From assembly GCA_024180945.1 (NCBI GenBank), contig JAKSGN010000003.1:3472001-3536000 (forward strand): a DNA stretch of 64,000 nucleotides. The letters run 5' to 3'. This document shows, piece by piece, positions 1 to 10,942 of this stretch. This stretch comes from Macrophomina tecta (lineage: Eukaryota > Ascomycota > Dothideomycetes > Botryosphaeriales > Botryosphaeriaceae). Each line of letters begins with the position of its first letter. The stretch's first letter is position 1. The notes under the pieces were generated by a model. That model was not told where the DNA came from. It searched no databases and was given only the letters and a program-made list of their open reading frames with translations. The position numbers were made by a program, and so were the translations under genes.

Positions 1-397
1 TTCGGCAGCCAGCTCACCATGTTGGAGGCAATGGATACGATATAGCAGCAAACACAACGACGCCGAAAAAGGAGTGTTTATAAATGGAATAGAGCAAGGG
101 TCAACTGCCGGGCCTCTCGCGTCCAGCTGGACTCGTGAAGTAGAAATGTGCCAGGATGTTGACGGAGTGCGGAGTGGGTAGCGGCGTGGCCAACAGGAGC
201 CAGTGCTGAGGCCGAGAACAAGGCAGTTGCGCGCTGAAGAGCGACGATGTCGCGGCATGCTCGTATTGCGGGGTGGAGGAGAGCAGGCGGGTGTGCGGGA
301 GGATATGGAGGTGACGGGTTGGGAATAGAGATGGGATTGAGGCGGATTAGCGGGAGGGGTGGTAAGGGGGCCTAGGTCTGGGATGTGAAAACAAACC

Positions 398-418
398 ACC
401 CCCCCCCCCCCCTCAACC
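398..418. repeat. Poly-C homopolymer tract
   Basis: An interrupted run of C with a single T, followed by another C run. It is simple sequence with no apparent function and is a likely place for sequencing error. Confidence 0.7.
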
Positions 419-834
419 CCCCGGTTTGCCACTTTATGGGGGAGAGAAGACGTTGTAAGCCTTTGATCTTTCGGCTAAAAGCTTGAGCTTACGCGTTCAT
501 GTTTGCCTCGGAAGATCTTTCCATGGTATGGAAAGGGTGGAATTCGACTGTAGTCACCTCAGCGCAGCTTGAGTGTAGATCTGTGGATTAAACGGCTCTA
601 CGATCAGTTGCTAGTGTGAGCAAACATGTACTACGGTAGAAAAAGATGATGATATGGGCAACTACCAGGGGATGGAAAAGGAATTGCATGTTGGAAAATC
701 ACTGCACGCCAGGGTCCATCTGTAACGAGCGGGCCTCTACCTCTAAGGATCCAAACACCAGAGAGGGAGAAAACCTATCGAAGGGTTTCCTTAAGTGGGT
801 ACAAGAAGAGGGTAAGAACAAGTCAAATACGTAA

Positions 835-1075
835 TAAGACTAAGTACTACGTGCGAAGGCCGTGTTACTAATAGAGTCTAAATTCTATTATTAAAGTTAA
901 CTACGGAGGTTAAAGCTATCTAAGAAGTATAGTATATATACGCGTAGAAGAGTATCTATAATCTAGTATTAATTCTATTAATCTATCTCTAGGGAAGATA
1001 GATTATAGAGATTAAAGAGGGTTAATCTATTTAATCTATATTTGCCTAGGCGAGAGTATATAGATTAATGCTTAG
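835..1075. repeat. A/T-rich palindromic island, possible RIP-decayed repeat relic
   Basis: A block rich in TTAATCTAT and its reverse complement. An 18-bp inverted repeat pairs 998-1015 with 1022-1039 at 16 of 18 positions around a 6-base loop, and a shorter 9-bp palindrome (taatctatc / gatagatta) overlaps its left arm. The abrupt change in base composition suggests an old mobile-element fragment altered by repeat-induced point mutation, which turns C:G into T:A in fungal repeats. No transposase remains can be read. The origin is inference; the inverted repeats are seen directly. Confidence 0.45.
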
Positions 1076-1639
1076 CGTTACGTGATTTACGTGACTCTCT
1101 GTGGATCTTTCTGCGGCGCGTATCTGCGCCCCGCTTCATTCCCTTATTCTGCCTGTTCCCTACCCTGTGGAGGCTGCGCCGTAACACCATCGCTAAGTGA
1201 GATATTATCGTAACGACCCCATAATTGTACAGACTGTTCCGTCTCTTCATAACAGCTTATTTCCGGCTTCACCTACCGCCATGAATGGACGAATCATGGG
1301 AAGGAAATAGCCTCGAATACTGAAGAAATGCTCAATATCTGCTGCGCCAAAGGCGAAGCATACACCGTCTCGATGTAAGCACGTGAGTGAAGTGTCGGCA
1401 GGAGAGGCGTCTCCAAGTACGAGCACGACCAAAAAGTAAGCTTATTGTCCATCAAGTAGATATCATGAGGCGAAGAAGCGAGGGAGGACTATTACACAGC
1501 TAAATTCGAACACCAAAGGTGCCATGTTTTCGTCAAGATGAGTTAGGAATCCATTGTGCCTTTATGCCCCCATATAACCCTGTGTTCACGCCATTAAAAT
1601 CGCTGTATGAAAACCAACCAGTGGCAACCAAGTCTAGAC

Positions 1640-4600
1640 TCAGCTCGCCGTAATACCTCGCTCGCTCCCATTCCCCCTCAACAATGCAAAGTCTAAAGTA
1701 GTGCTTTCCCCACGAACCAGCGCAGGGCCTTCTGCCTTTCCAGGTACGAACTCCTCCGCCATTGAATCCTTCCCTTTAGCCTCTGGTGTACCACGGCTGC
1801 TATCATCGTCGTTGAATCGGAAACTTTCGAACTGTTGCTGTTGTTGTTGTTGTTGGTCTGCCGGCTGCTGCGGCGCGGCAGTGGAGGGCACAGCATCGTC
1901 GTCGGCGTCAAAGACATGACCGCTCCTCTTGCTCATGGTGCTCAGCCCTCTCCTCAGACCTTGCGACGTCGGCTCGATCCGCGGTAAAGTTGGGAGAGCC
2001 GTAAGCGGAGGAGCTCCTAGCTGCTGCTGGTTTGCCTGCCCATCAACACCCCCCGGGCTTTGCTGCTGCAGCGCCGATTTGCTACTCTTCTTCGGCGGCG
2101 GCCGTTTCTTCTTCAACGTGGACCTCCTGCGCGGCACTGGTCTTTGACCAGGCTCAATCTCCTTCTTCGCCTCCCCATCAACCCTTCCCTTCCTCTTTTC
2201 CTTCCGCCCTCCCGCCCTCCCCTCCTCCGCCGCCTTCTCCAGCAAATCAAAAGCCCTCAAAACCCTCTCCATCATCACCCTTCTCTCCCCCTCGGCCCCC
2301 AACCCCCTCTCCTCCCCTCTCCCCTGCAACAACCTCGCCCTCCTCACAAATCCCAAGTACCTCCCCTCCCCCGGACCACCCCGCCTCAACCTCCCCGCCT
2401 CTCTCTGCACGCCCTTCGCACAAAACCCCACAGGCCCCACCATCGCACTCACATTTTTCAACACCAGCCCGCCGACCCCCAACCCCACGCCTCTCGCCGC
2501 GCCACTCCACCCCTTCTCCTTCCATCCCCTGACTGGCTGCCGCCACAACCCCGTCCAGCCATCATACACGCCGTACGTGAACTCGTGTCTGGCAGCCCGC
2601 AGCGCCGACCGCATGCCCGTGATGCGCGCGGGCGCGCGCACCGTGTCGTCGCCGTAGAGGCGCGGCGCGTTGTGGAAGCCCTGGGCGAGAGCGAAGGCGA
2701 GGTCTACAGGGGCGCGGGCGAGGGCGGAGGCGGTCTGCTTGACACCCTTGCCGGTGCTGCGACAGAGCTCGGTGGGGAGGGGGTCAGGTGGCGGGATGAG
2801 CGTGGAGAGGGTGGTAGAGGTGCGAGTCGGGGCGTTGGGGCGGCGGAGGCCGTGCTGGGGGGTGTTCGCCGTCGTGGTAGGTGCCGGGTCGTTCTGTTGC
2901 TGTTGCCGTGTTTCTTGCGTTTGCTGCGGTGTGTTTTCATCGTCTTCGTCATCATCGTGATCATCATCGAGGCTGGTGACGGATTCAACGGATTCGCGGG
3001 GCGCGGCTAGTTCAGTGGTGGGTGAGTGTTGTGCTGCCGTCCCATCCTCGAGCGCAGCGGCCTCAAGGCTCTTCCGCGTCTTCTCCTGCTTCCTCGCCAG
3101 CATTCTCTTCTTCTGCTCATGCCGGCTGTGCTTCTTCACACTCTTGACAATATCCCGCGGCACCGAGCCGATCCCCTGCGTCGCCTCGACGACGGTCCCC
3201 GTCACCGCGCCGCCCACGCCCGAGATGGGCTCGCCCGGCCCCTCAAAGTCGTTCCAGTCGTAGGTGCGCGCGAGGCGCAGGTCGCTCCACCGCAGCCGCT
3301 TCTGCTCAATTAGGATCTCCGCCGCCAGGGGAGACAACTTGAAGCTGCGCTTCTTCCACTTGCCCTTCTCCTTGACCTGCCATGCCGCGACGCGCTCCGG
3401 CAGGATGGCGCAGCGCATCGAGTGCTCCTCTCCCGCGCTCAGCCGGAGGCTGCTGTGGAACGCCGCCACGGCGTTGGCCGCGCCGTCGCCCTCCGCCTCA
3501 ATGTGCGCCGCGATCGTGGCTGCGTTATGGCGTGCTTCGTCCGAGAGACACTGTTTGATTCCTTCGGCGAGGCGCTCCGCATTCAGCTTCTTATAGGGGA
3601 TGCATACATGTGCGCCAGCTTTAGCCTTAGCGACCATGGCGCCCCAGAACGGCTGATCTCCGAAGAATGGAACGATCATGGTAGGTTTGCCGCACTTGAG
3701 GCCGATTGCGGTTGTGCCGGCGCCGCCGTGGTGCACGACAGCCGATACGCGCGGGAAGAGCCAGTCGTGGGGGGTGTTGTCGAGGAGGAAGACGTTCTCA
3801 GGAGCGTCGTCTTCACCACCGAGGCCACCCCAGCCTTTGCTGACCAGGGCGCGCACGCCGGCCTTGGTGACGGCTTCGAAGATCATTTGCGTGAAGGCGT
3901 CTGGGTCTTCCACGACGATAGAGCCGAAGCCGATATAGACGGGTGGTTCGCCGCTGTCTAGGAATTTGGTTAGAGCATCAGGAGGAGTGAATGATGAAGC
4001 GAGGTCGAGAAAGGTGAAGCCGGTGACATTCACTTCTGGGCCCCAGTCGGCTGGTTTAGGTACTAGCGTTGGAGACCACTGGTTGTGTCAGAGATTATAT
4101 GTCAGAGAAAACTATTCTGGTGGCTTACCATGTAGGTGTAAGGTACCTTCAATCTATACAGTTGTCCAGGAGCCCAGAGAGTGCTGACGGGATCCAAGCC
4201 AAGATTCTTGACCCTGAATTTGTTGACGAGATCTCCGAGGCCTTGCCAAGTCATCATCTCGACAAGAGGATAGCTCATAAAGTTGGTGTAGCTCTCATCG
4301 ATGTTACTTTGCTTGATGTTCGCCAATGGATGGGGGAACTGTGTTGTCGGCGTGTATGGGAAGGTGAAAATCATGTGCAGAGGAACTCCAAGACGCTCCG
4401 CAATGTGCACATGTGCAAAACTTGGTGGGTTGGCGATGATTGCATCCGCGATGAAAGGATTCTTGTCACCCACTGTCTTTCAATTAGTATCACTAACACG
4501 ACTATCACCTACGGCAGTCACAACTTACTCATCTTCAGATTGTTCTTGTCGTTCTCATCATCAGTCGTGTTGATGCAAGCCCTCCACATGCCATTGAACA

Positions 4601-5762
4601 TCTCGTACATCGACTTCCGTCTCTTTCCGATCTCGCCCGTCTTGACCGTCTCGACCGATGGAATCAGACCCGGATTCTTGACCATGAAAGCCATCAGCTC
4701 AGACGGATCTCCGCCAACAGAGAAGAACTCGAGCCCGGAATCCTTTTCCACGAACTCCTTGAAGGCCGGATGGGTAGCGATGCGGACGCGGTGGCCGTGA
4801 TCGTTCTTCAAGATTTTGCCGACCTTTAAGAAGGGCTGGATATCTCCTCGAGAGCCGATGACAATGATAACTATGTTCAACTTGGGAAGCTGCTTCGGGG
4901 CCTGGATACCATCGCCTTCGTCCAGCCTCTCGCACTGGAAAGCTTCCAAAGCCGGTGCGGCATGTCTTTGTTCTTGTGAATCGACGGGGCTCTGTGCGTC
5001 TTCCTGCCGGTCTTGCTCCTTCTTAAGGCCGAGGTGATGTCGAATCCCCGAACCGAGTGCTTTGGCGAGCCAGCCGCTATTGGCGGTTTCGCTCACGGAG
5101 ATCTTAAGGCGGCCATCCAGCTTCGAAACCTTGCCTCTCGTCTTGAAGTACTGATTCCCGACTGCGAAGCGAGAGTAGCGCTTGTCCGGCGCGTCGTCCC
5201 CGGGGTCACTCAATTCGGGTGCTTGTTCCAGGCTCTTGTGCGCGGGACGCCTCTTTAACTTTGCCCGCGTGGGTGCCTCTGCCTGCTGCTGGGCAGTGTC
5301 GTCGGAAGAGCTTGAACTGCTGTCGCTATCCGAGGGCGAGTACTCGTCAAAATCGTAGAAGAACGGGTGGTCGCCGCGTAGATGAGACGGCATCTCCGAT
5401 GTTGCAGCTCTCTTCTCAGCCAGTGAGACTCTGAGGGCAACCGGCAGACCTTCAGATGCTGACCGCTCGATCAACTTGCGTCGGATTGCGCGATCGGGTG
5501 TAGATTTAGAATGTGGGCTGGCCGGGATAGAAGTTTTCGCTGTGCTGGAAGCGGGTGACCGGTCATGGCTGGGACGCGAGGGAGGAAAGAGTGGAGCGGC
5601 AGGCGTTGGGGTCAAGGTAAGTGAGGAGCCATCAGAGGTCCCGCGTGGCCGGGGGGAAATAAGCTCTGTCATCCCCGTGGTTTCAGGTAGGATAGGCGAT
5701 GGGAGGACGAGACGACCCTGTCCGTCGGCGAGGACAGGGCTTGGTTCCTGCTGCCCTGCCAT
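1640..5762 (-). CDS. GT28 sterol glucosyltransferase-like protein
   Basis: Likely transfers glucose from UDP-glucose to a sterol-type lipid. Three exons: 5762-4529, 4472-4129, 4078-1640; introns of 56 and 50 bp have GTAAG donors and CAG acceptors, and the joined frame is open for 1338 residues. Residue ~302 starts the GT28 N-terminal signature GSRGDIQPF; residue ~640 has the nucleotide-sugar motif HHGGAGTTA. Unlike Atg26 there is no visible GRAM/PH region ahead of the catalytic domain; instead there is a disordered, serine- and acid-rich N-terminus. After the catalytic part comes a long tail with G/W-rich repeats ([21 protein letters not shown]) resembling repeats in VPS13/ATG2-like tails, then a polyglutamine run near residue 1269. 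The ATG at 5762 is the first good Met; an upstream extension to 5912 lacks an ATG. The family is certain, the acceptor is not. Confidence 0.88.
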
Positions 5763-6657
5763 GGCGTTGGCTTGCAGCCTGAACAGGAGCGCGCCGGAGG
5801 GTTCTTGGGGGTGGCGGCCATTTTGAAAACGGTGAGCGCGGCGGCTGCAGTAGTGGTGTAAACAAACGTCCTGTGATGATGTCGCCCAAGCCGGGGCACG
5901 GATGCGCAGCACTAGGCGGTTGTGCTAAGAGGAGCACACTATGGTTCGCCACAGGGTGCGCAGCGACAAATGGCCTGGGCGAGGTCTTGGGAGGAGGGTT
6001 CGCGTCCTTGATTTGAGAGCGGGTGCTGTGCTGGGATAGCTTCCGCGCAGCCACATGTGCGCTAATGCACCGTGACGCAGATCTGGTGTCGCAGGCTGTG
6101 GCGGCCACGAGAGCTCAACTGTTTCAACCAAACGTGCTGTGTAATCATCCGGCACGAACACCCGCCAGTCCCTTGCAGCTAAGGACGTCTCGCACATCTC
6201 CTTGCTTCAAGGTAAACCGAGAGAAGGTTGCCACATTGCGCTCTCCAGTCCCGACTCTCCTGAAACGCCTGTACCGGCACCAAACCGGCTGAAAGTATTT
6301 ATCCGCATCATTGAAGCACATACCTCTCCACTCCTTACTTCCTGGTCGACGAAAGACCCTCGCTCTCCATCGCTCAAAGCATTCAACGGTGCAGCCCGTT
6401 CCAGAATACGCGCACGTGAGGGGCGTTGGATTAAGACTTTGGGGTGTCGCATCTTTTACGCAAGCATGACAACGGACGTGTGGTTTCTTCTATCATTCGG
6501 CTTGAACTCCCGTTTCCTGGGTAGCCTCTGGGATTATGGCGACGAATATTGGCAGTTCTTCCTGCCGAAATGACCGCAGTCAGTCTCCACCCATGTCCTT
6601 CCTCGAATGTATCAGGATGGCGGGCTTACAAGCGGGCGAGCGCCGACCTCCAGAAGC
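5763..6657. other. Intergenic: upstream of GT28 gene, downstream of SDR gene
   Basis: About 0.9 kb with no supported gene. It must hold the promoter and leader of the glucosyltransferase-like gene and the 3' end of the short-chain dehydrogenase. No clear TATA box or repeat was seen. Confidence 0.5.
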
Positions 6658-7805
6658 CTACCTGCCCCTGCCCCCGAATAGAGCCTTTGCAACATCAACT
6701 GCCCAGTTCACCCAGCCTTTCGCGCTCCCGATGTAAGACAACATCACGACGAACCTCTTCGTCCATGCGTCGGCCGCCTCGAAATCATCGGCGTAGCATT
6801 CCCAGATGCCTATCTCCGGCCCACTCACCCCGTCCGCGCCATCACCAGCAACGGGAATGAGCTGGCCATCCTCGGCCCTCATGGCCTTCGCTGGAGGACC
6901 GATGCAGAGAGCACGGCCGCAAATGCTCGAGTCTGCTGTGAGCCTGGTGGCCGCTTCGACGACATCTTCGACTTTGCCGAGACCGGTGCCGGCAAGAAGC
7001 AGTCGCGCTGAACGGGTGAGGATGGGTGTCTCGACGAAGTAGGGGCAGATCATGTTGATGCGCACGCCCTCGACGAAGGTCGAAGTCCTCAGAGAGCGGA
7101 AGAGCCCGAGCACGGCGTGTTTGGCAGCGCCATACTGCGGCTGGATGCAGATAGGCGCCAGAGATGCCATGGAACCGACCAACAAGATGTGGCGATCCCG
7201 GGTGGTACGTGGGTCTCTGTCTGGCGACGATGGGGTCGAGCCTGGATTCCGGGGCAGGTAGTACATGGCCAGATGCACGGTGTAGAGGACGCCGTACAGG
7301 TTGACGTCGGTGGTGCTGAAGTCAGGCCGGGGAGGCTCGTCGATGCCGAGGTCGCCGGGGGTGGCTAGAGGATCTGGCTTGGCTATGCCGGCATTTGCAA
7401 CGACCGCGTCGATGCCGCCGTGTGGCGAGAGCTTGAGCGACTCCTTAAAGAACCGGACCTGCGAGTCCCAATCTGGACAGTGTGAGCATTCCGGCCATGC
7501 TGCGCGGACCTCAGCAAGGCGGGCGTACCGGCGACGTTGCAGTGGACAAAGTGAACATTCGGATTGCCCAGGTCTTCGCGCAGAATGCCGACCATCTCCT
7601 CGCCCTTCTGCGAATTGATGTCGCCCACGACCACCGAGGCGCCGGCGGCGGCCCATCTCCTCGCGAAGCCGGCACCGAAGCCGCCGACGCCGCCGGTGAT
7701 CAGGATGTGCCTGCCCTTGACCCACGAGTCGTCGCACGGCTTGCTGAGGTCGACGGGCGGCGACTGCCTCGCCAAGCGCTGGTGGCGGGTCAACTGGGCG
7801 GCCAT
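6658..7805 (-). CDS. Short-chain dehydrogenase/reductase
   Basis: An NAD(P)-dependent oxidoreductase of the classical SDR family; the substrate cannot be read from sequence. Two exons: 7805-7529 and 7472-6658, with a 56-bp intron (donor GTACGC, acceptor CCAG) that splits an Asp codon; the product is 363 residues. Seen: cofactor motif TGGVGGFG at about residues 37-44, an Asp just after strand 2 (VVVGDIN) that favours NAD, NAGIA, catalytic Ser in LVGSMAS, and YGAAK around residue 205. The overall arrangement resembles fungal 15-hydroxyprostaglandin-dehydrogenase-like SDRs. A C-terminal extension of about 70 residues follows the usual SDR fold. Without the intron the frame breaks near codon 93, so a single-exon model would be wrong. 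It is divergent from SER2, 290 bp away. Confidence 0.88.
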
Positions 7806-8095
7806 GGCACAGCGAGAGCAATTGACGTGGCAGAGGCGAGAACAGGAGATGGAGATGGTGTAGCAATCCAGGACGTGGGGGGAGCTTTCAGCTGCCTGTT
7901 CCTAGCTGCCCACACTGCCTGGTCCGAGCTTGCGCTTATTGTGCCCGCCGATCGCGGGAGAGACATGCATGACCCCCGCCGCCGCCGCCCTCGAGAAATT
8001 ATTCTGCTTTTTTTTTCCTGCTTGCAGCGCACTCCTCGCTCCCCCATCCCCACCTCACCTCCCGCCCTCCATCACCCAAGCCAACAAACACCACC
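7806..8095. promoter_or_regulatory. Shared divergent promoter of SDR and SER2
   Basis: 290 bp between two start codons facing away from each other. The SER2 side has a long C/T-rich stretch just ahead of its ATG, a usual fungal core-promoter and leader feature. No TATA box is evident on either side. Confidence 0.5.
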
Positions 8096-9289
8096 ATGCC
8101 CGGCGCTCCGCCCGCCCCCGTCGTCACGGCGACAACGCCGCCCGCCGCTCGCATTGTCTGCACCCTCTTCTACAAAGCCACGACCCCGCGCTCCCCGCCG
8201 CCGCACCCGGACGCCTCGCCGCACCGCCCGACCGACACCCTCTCGCGCGCGACTCTCGAATCGCTGGCCGGCGGCGTGGTCCCGACGGCCGACCTGAGCC
8301 AGTACCCGCTCGAGCCCCCCACCCCCGGCCCCAACCCGCTCGACAACCTGTTCGGCGCGTACATCTCGCAGAGCTGCCTGACCGACTTCCTGCGCACGCT
8401 CGACGCCGTGCTGCCGGGCTACCCGGAGCACACCGCCGTGCGCCGCGTGCTCGACAGCGAGCAGTGGCCGCGCGTCGTCGAGGTCGCGTTCGGGCTGCCG
8501 CCCAGCCTCGCCGCGGCGCCGGACGCGGCGCTGCAGACGCTGCGCCAGCACGAGACCGTTTCGAGGTTCGAGCGCGAGTGGAATGTCGAGGCGATCTGGC
8601 AGCGCGCCAGCGTGTTCCGCACGCACAAGCGGCTGGCCGTCTTCGACATGGATTCGACGCTGATCCAGCAGGAAGTCATTGACGAGGTGGCGCGGCACAT
8701 TGGCGTCGAGGCGCAGGTGTCGGCGATTACGGCTGCGGCGATGAACGGCGAGCTCGACTTCGAGGCGTCGCTGCGGAAGAGGTGCGCGCTGTTGGCCGGC
8801 GTGCCGGTCGAGGTCTGGGAGAACATCAGGAAGTTGATCACGCCGACGCCCGGGGCCGTGGATTTGGTGAAGGCGTTGAAGAGGCTCGGGTACAAGACGG
8901 CAGTGCTGAGCGGTGGATTCACGCCCGTGACGGGCTGGTTTGCGCAGCAGTTGGGTCTGGATTACGCCTTTGCGAACCACCTGGTCGTCAGCGAGGATGG
9001 GAAGACGCTGACCGGAGAGTTGACGGGCGAGATCGTGCATGCGGAGCGGAAAAGGCAGCACGTTCGTGAGATTGCCGAGAAGGAGGGTATCCTGCTCGAG
9101 CAGGTACTTGTCGTCGGCGATGGCGCCAATGACCTCCCCATGATGGGCGTTGCGGGCTTGGGTGTTGCTTTCAATGCCAAGGCAAGGGTCCAGATGGAGG
9201 CGCCTGCTCGCCTCAACTCCGAGAGCCTGCTCAACATCTTGTACCTGCTGGGCTTCTCCAAGGCAGAGCAGGAAGAACTGCTGCGGTAA
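8096..9289 (+). CDS. SER2: Phosphoserine phosphatase
   Basis: Catalyses the last step of serine synthesis, hydrolysing O-phosphoserine to serine, in the cytosol. Single exon of 397 residues; the ATG sits in CCACCATGCC, a strong fungal start context. HAD-family motifs are complete: FDMDSTL at about residue 182 with the nucleophile and acid aspartates, LSGGFTP (motif II Ser), and GDGANDLPMM at about residue 340. The segment around LAGVPVEVWE and the VAFNAKA ending are typical of SerB-type enzymes. About 180 residues precede the catalytic domain, as in other fungal and bacterial SerB proteins with an N-terminal regulatory region. It shares its upstream region with the SDR gene. Confidence 0.95.
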   Translation: MPGAPPAPVVTATTPPAARIVCTLFYKATTPRSPPPHPDASPHRPTDTLSRATLESLAGGVVPTADLSQYPLEPPTPGPNPLDNLFGAYISQSCLTDFLRTLDAVLPGYPEHTAVRRVLDSEQWPRVVEVAFGLPPSLAAAPDAALQTLRQHETVSRFEREWNVEAIWQRASVFRTHKRLAVFDMDSTLIQQEVIDEVARHIGVEAQVSAITAAAMNGELDFEASLRKRCALLAGVPVEVWENIRKLITPTPGAVDLVKALKRLGYKTAVLSGGFTPVTGWFAQQLGLDYAFANHLVVSEDGKTLTGELTGEIVHAERKRQHVREIAEKEGILLEQVLVVGDGANDLPMMGVAGLGVAFNAKARVQMEAPARLNSESLLNILYLLGFSKAEQEELLR

Positions 9290-9779
9290 TTCTCATTCGC
9301 AGGCCAAGGTGGGTAGTACGATCCATTCACGTTCCCTATCACAGCTCCGCCAGTAGGCACGCTGTGCTTCCTCATTTGAACTGACTCAACGGGTGCGCAT
9401 GCAGCATCACCTTCTGACCCCCTTTTTTTCCGTTCCAAAGCTTTTGATACCAAGGCTGTTGGAAAGCCAACATATGCAGATTAGCATTTCCTTACGGCGT
9501 CTGACGGGGCAAAAGTGCGTCCTTCAACATGGTATCTCCAGCTGGGTGGCTTTAGTGATCCTCTGTGGGTGACAAATGTGGTTACGAATGAGCACATGGT
9601 AGACTGAGTCAGGTTTTGTTACTCTTGGGTAACGGCTCATCTGCCTGATTTAACAGGCCAGAAAAATTCGTTATTCTATATTCACAGCCGCCCATGTCAT
9701 GCACTCACGCGGATGACAACATTCTGCACACTGCAAACGACCTTCCCCTGCCACATCCCCAATGATCTGTGGGGAGCAG

Positions 9780-9842
9780 AAGCATTCATCCGGACATGAA
9801 AATGAAGAGAACGTAGCAACATTCACGTCCGGATGAATGCTT
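9780..9842. repeat. 21-bp inverted repeat (hairpin) with 21-base loop
   Basis: Left arm 9780-9800 (aagcattcatccggacatga plus a) and right arm 9822-9842 are reverse complements except for one position. The loop is 9801-9821. Both arms contain TCATCCGGAC/GTCCGGATGA. It could be a small palindromic element, a miniature transposon remnant or a structured RNA. No coding is seen across it. Confidence 0.75.
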
Positions 9843-10079
9843 GTACTCCATACGGAAAAATTATGGTTCGGTGGTCATTTCCAGCCTTGCATCTGTACTA
9901 CCCTCCATTCCCTGTCAAATTTCGTCCGGCCACGATACAGCAATAATTCGGACGGTCCGGGTTATAAGCTTTCCCACTCAGATGATTTCTGGACCACGCG
10001 CAGTGGCTGTGCTGGAGATGTAGGCCCGAGCACGTCGTATCCAATAGCACAGATTATCGCAACTGTAAGATTTGGTTTC

Positions 10080-10175
10080 CTTCGCACCGTAGGTATTGGC
10101 CATGTCCAACACGAGAACGCCAAGCTTCTGTGCTAGTCTTTCGAGGTTCTCCATCATATCGATGAAGTACTTGTG
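10080..10175 (-). pseudogene. Diverged partial duplicate of the 10.25-10.94 kb pseudogene
   Basis: Reading the minus strand gives ENLERLAQKLGVLVLDMA, which matches FERLAQKNISIVLDVA encoded at 10688-10745 in the same orientation. At DNA level the segments starting at 10096 and 10688 align without gaps over about 50 bases, with many differences being transitions. An in-frame stop lies just upstream (near 10178), so it cannot be an intact gene. It looks like a relic of a tandem duplication. Confidence 0.4.
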
Positions 10176-10247
10176 CGTAATTCACTGCATTCACCGGACA
10201 GAAATCGCCGCCCTGGAGAGCGTAGTTCGGAACAGGTATAGCAAATC

Positions 10248-10942
10248 TTAAAAGAGGGCGAGCAGCGAATCATGCAAATGAATGAGGCCATTAGGCGCTG
10301 GTTTCACTTTCCGTACGGCAGGCATATTCTCATGATTATTGAACTGATTTAGATCTGGCCGGGGGTCCCTTCTCAAATACTCTAGCATTACCACACCCGT
10401 GCCAGTAGATAGACCCAAACGTGCATACTCGCTTGCCAGTTCATCTCCCAGCCCTGCCGTGTCTCCGCGAACCTCTCCAAGTTGTTCTTGGACTAACTTC
10501 TGCAGTGTTTTCACTTTCAGATGTACTCATCCATGGATAATCATTTCAGATCTCTCTGTCGATCTTCTTAACGCAGCTGGAGCAATACAGCACAGATTTT
10601 CCACTTCCAAGAAGTGACTGGCGGAACGTCGCGGACTCTTGACACGCCGGGGACGCATAGCCTCTGGGCTCCTTTTCATAGCCCGCCTTGGCCACGTCCA
10701 GCACAATCGAGATGTTCTTCTGCGCCAGTCTCTCAAAGCCCACGTCATCCGCCAACTTGCCAAAGCACCTGCGCGCCGCCTCGACTGCGGTATCGCGCAG
10801 ACCGCGGTCGCCGAAGGGTGTGGTGGCGCAGACGACATCGACGGCGGCATAGAAGGAAGTAGACTGGGTTCCATCGCAAGGCGCTCGTTGCGCCAGCCAC
10901 TTGAAGCGTTGCCTCGCCAGGCACTTCGGACTATTGACCTGA
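10248..10942 (-). pseudogene. Broken gene of unknown function
   Basis: A minus-strand coding-like stretch runs open from about 10942 to a stop at 10546 with sensible composition (DTAVEAARRCFGKLADD, SVLYCSSCVKKIDRE) but has no ATG near its start. Just before that stop the coding sense continues in another frame (SEMIIHG), hits a TGA where a Trp codon would fit, and then runs on in frame through VKTLQKLVQEQLGEVRGD to 10248. I therefore infer one ancestral gene disabled by a frameshift near 10550 and a nonsense change near 10535. I do not recognise the family. An intron explaining the break was looked for and no donor/acceptor pair was found. Confidence 0.45.

Larger units (their letters stand above)
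1..1639. other. Gene-free left edge with A/T-rich island
   Basis: I see no convincing gene. Only short open stretches of about 60 codons occur, mostly without an ATG and without family resemblance. The first 400 bases are purine-rich, followed by a C homopolymer run near 398-418. Bases about 835-1075 are markedly A/T-rich compared with the rest of the window and carry repeated TTAATCTAT-type words on both strands (separate entry). The last 200 bases lie directly downstream of the sterol glucosyltransferase-like gene and probably contain its 3' UTR and terminator. Confidence 0.6.
9290..10247. other. Gene-free stretch with hairpin and decayed coding remnants
   Basis: Downstream of SER2 nothing intact is seen. 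The stretch holds a 21-bp-arm hairpin (9780-9842) and, at 10050-10175 on the minus strand, a short diverged copy of part of the broken gene that follows. The base composition is less G/C-rich than in the flanking genes. Confidence 0.5.

Noticed and set aside
2060..3010. 316-codon + strand frame
   Set aside because: Lies antisense to the third exon of the glucosyltransferase-like gene and has biased Pro/Arg composition; a shadow.
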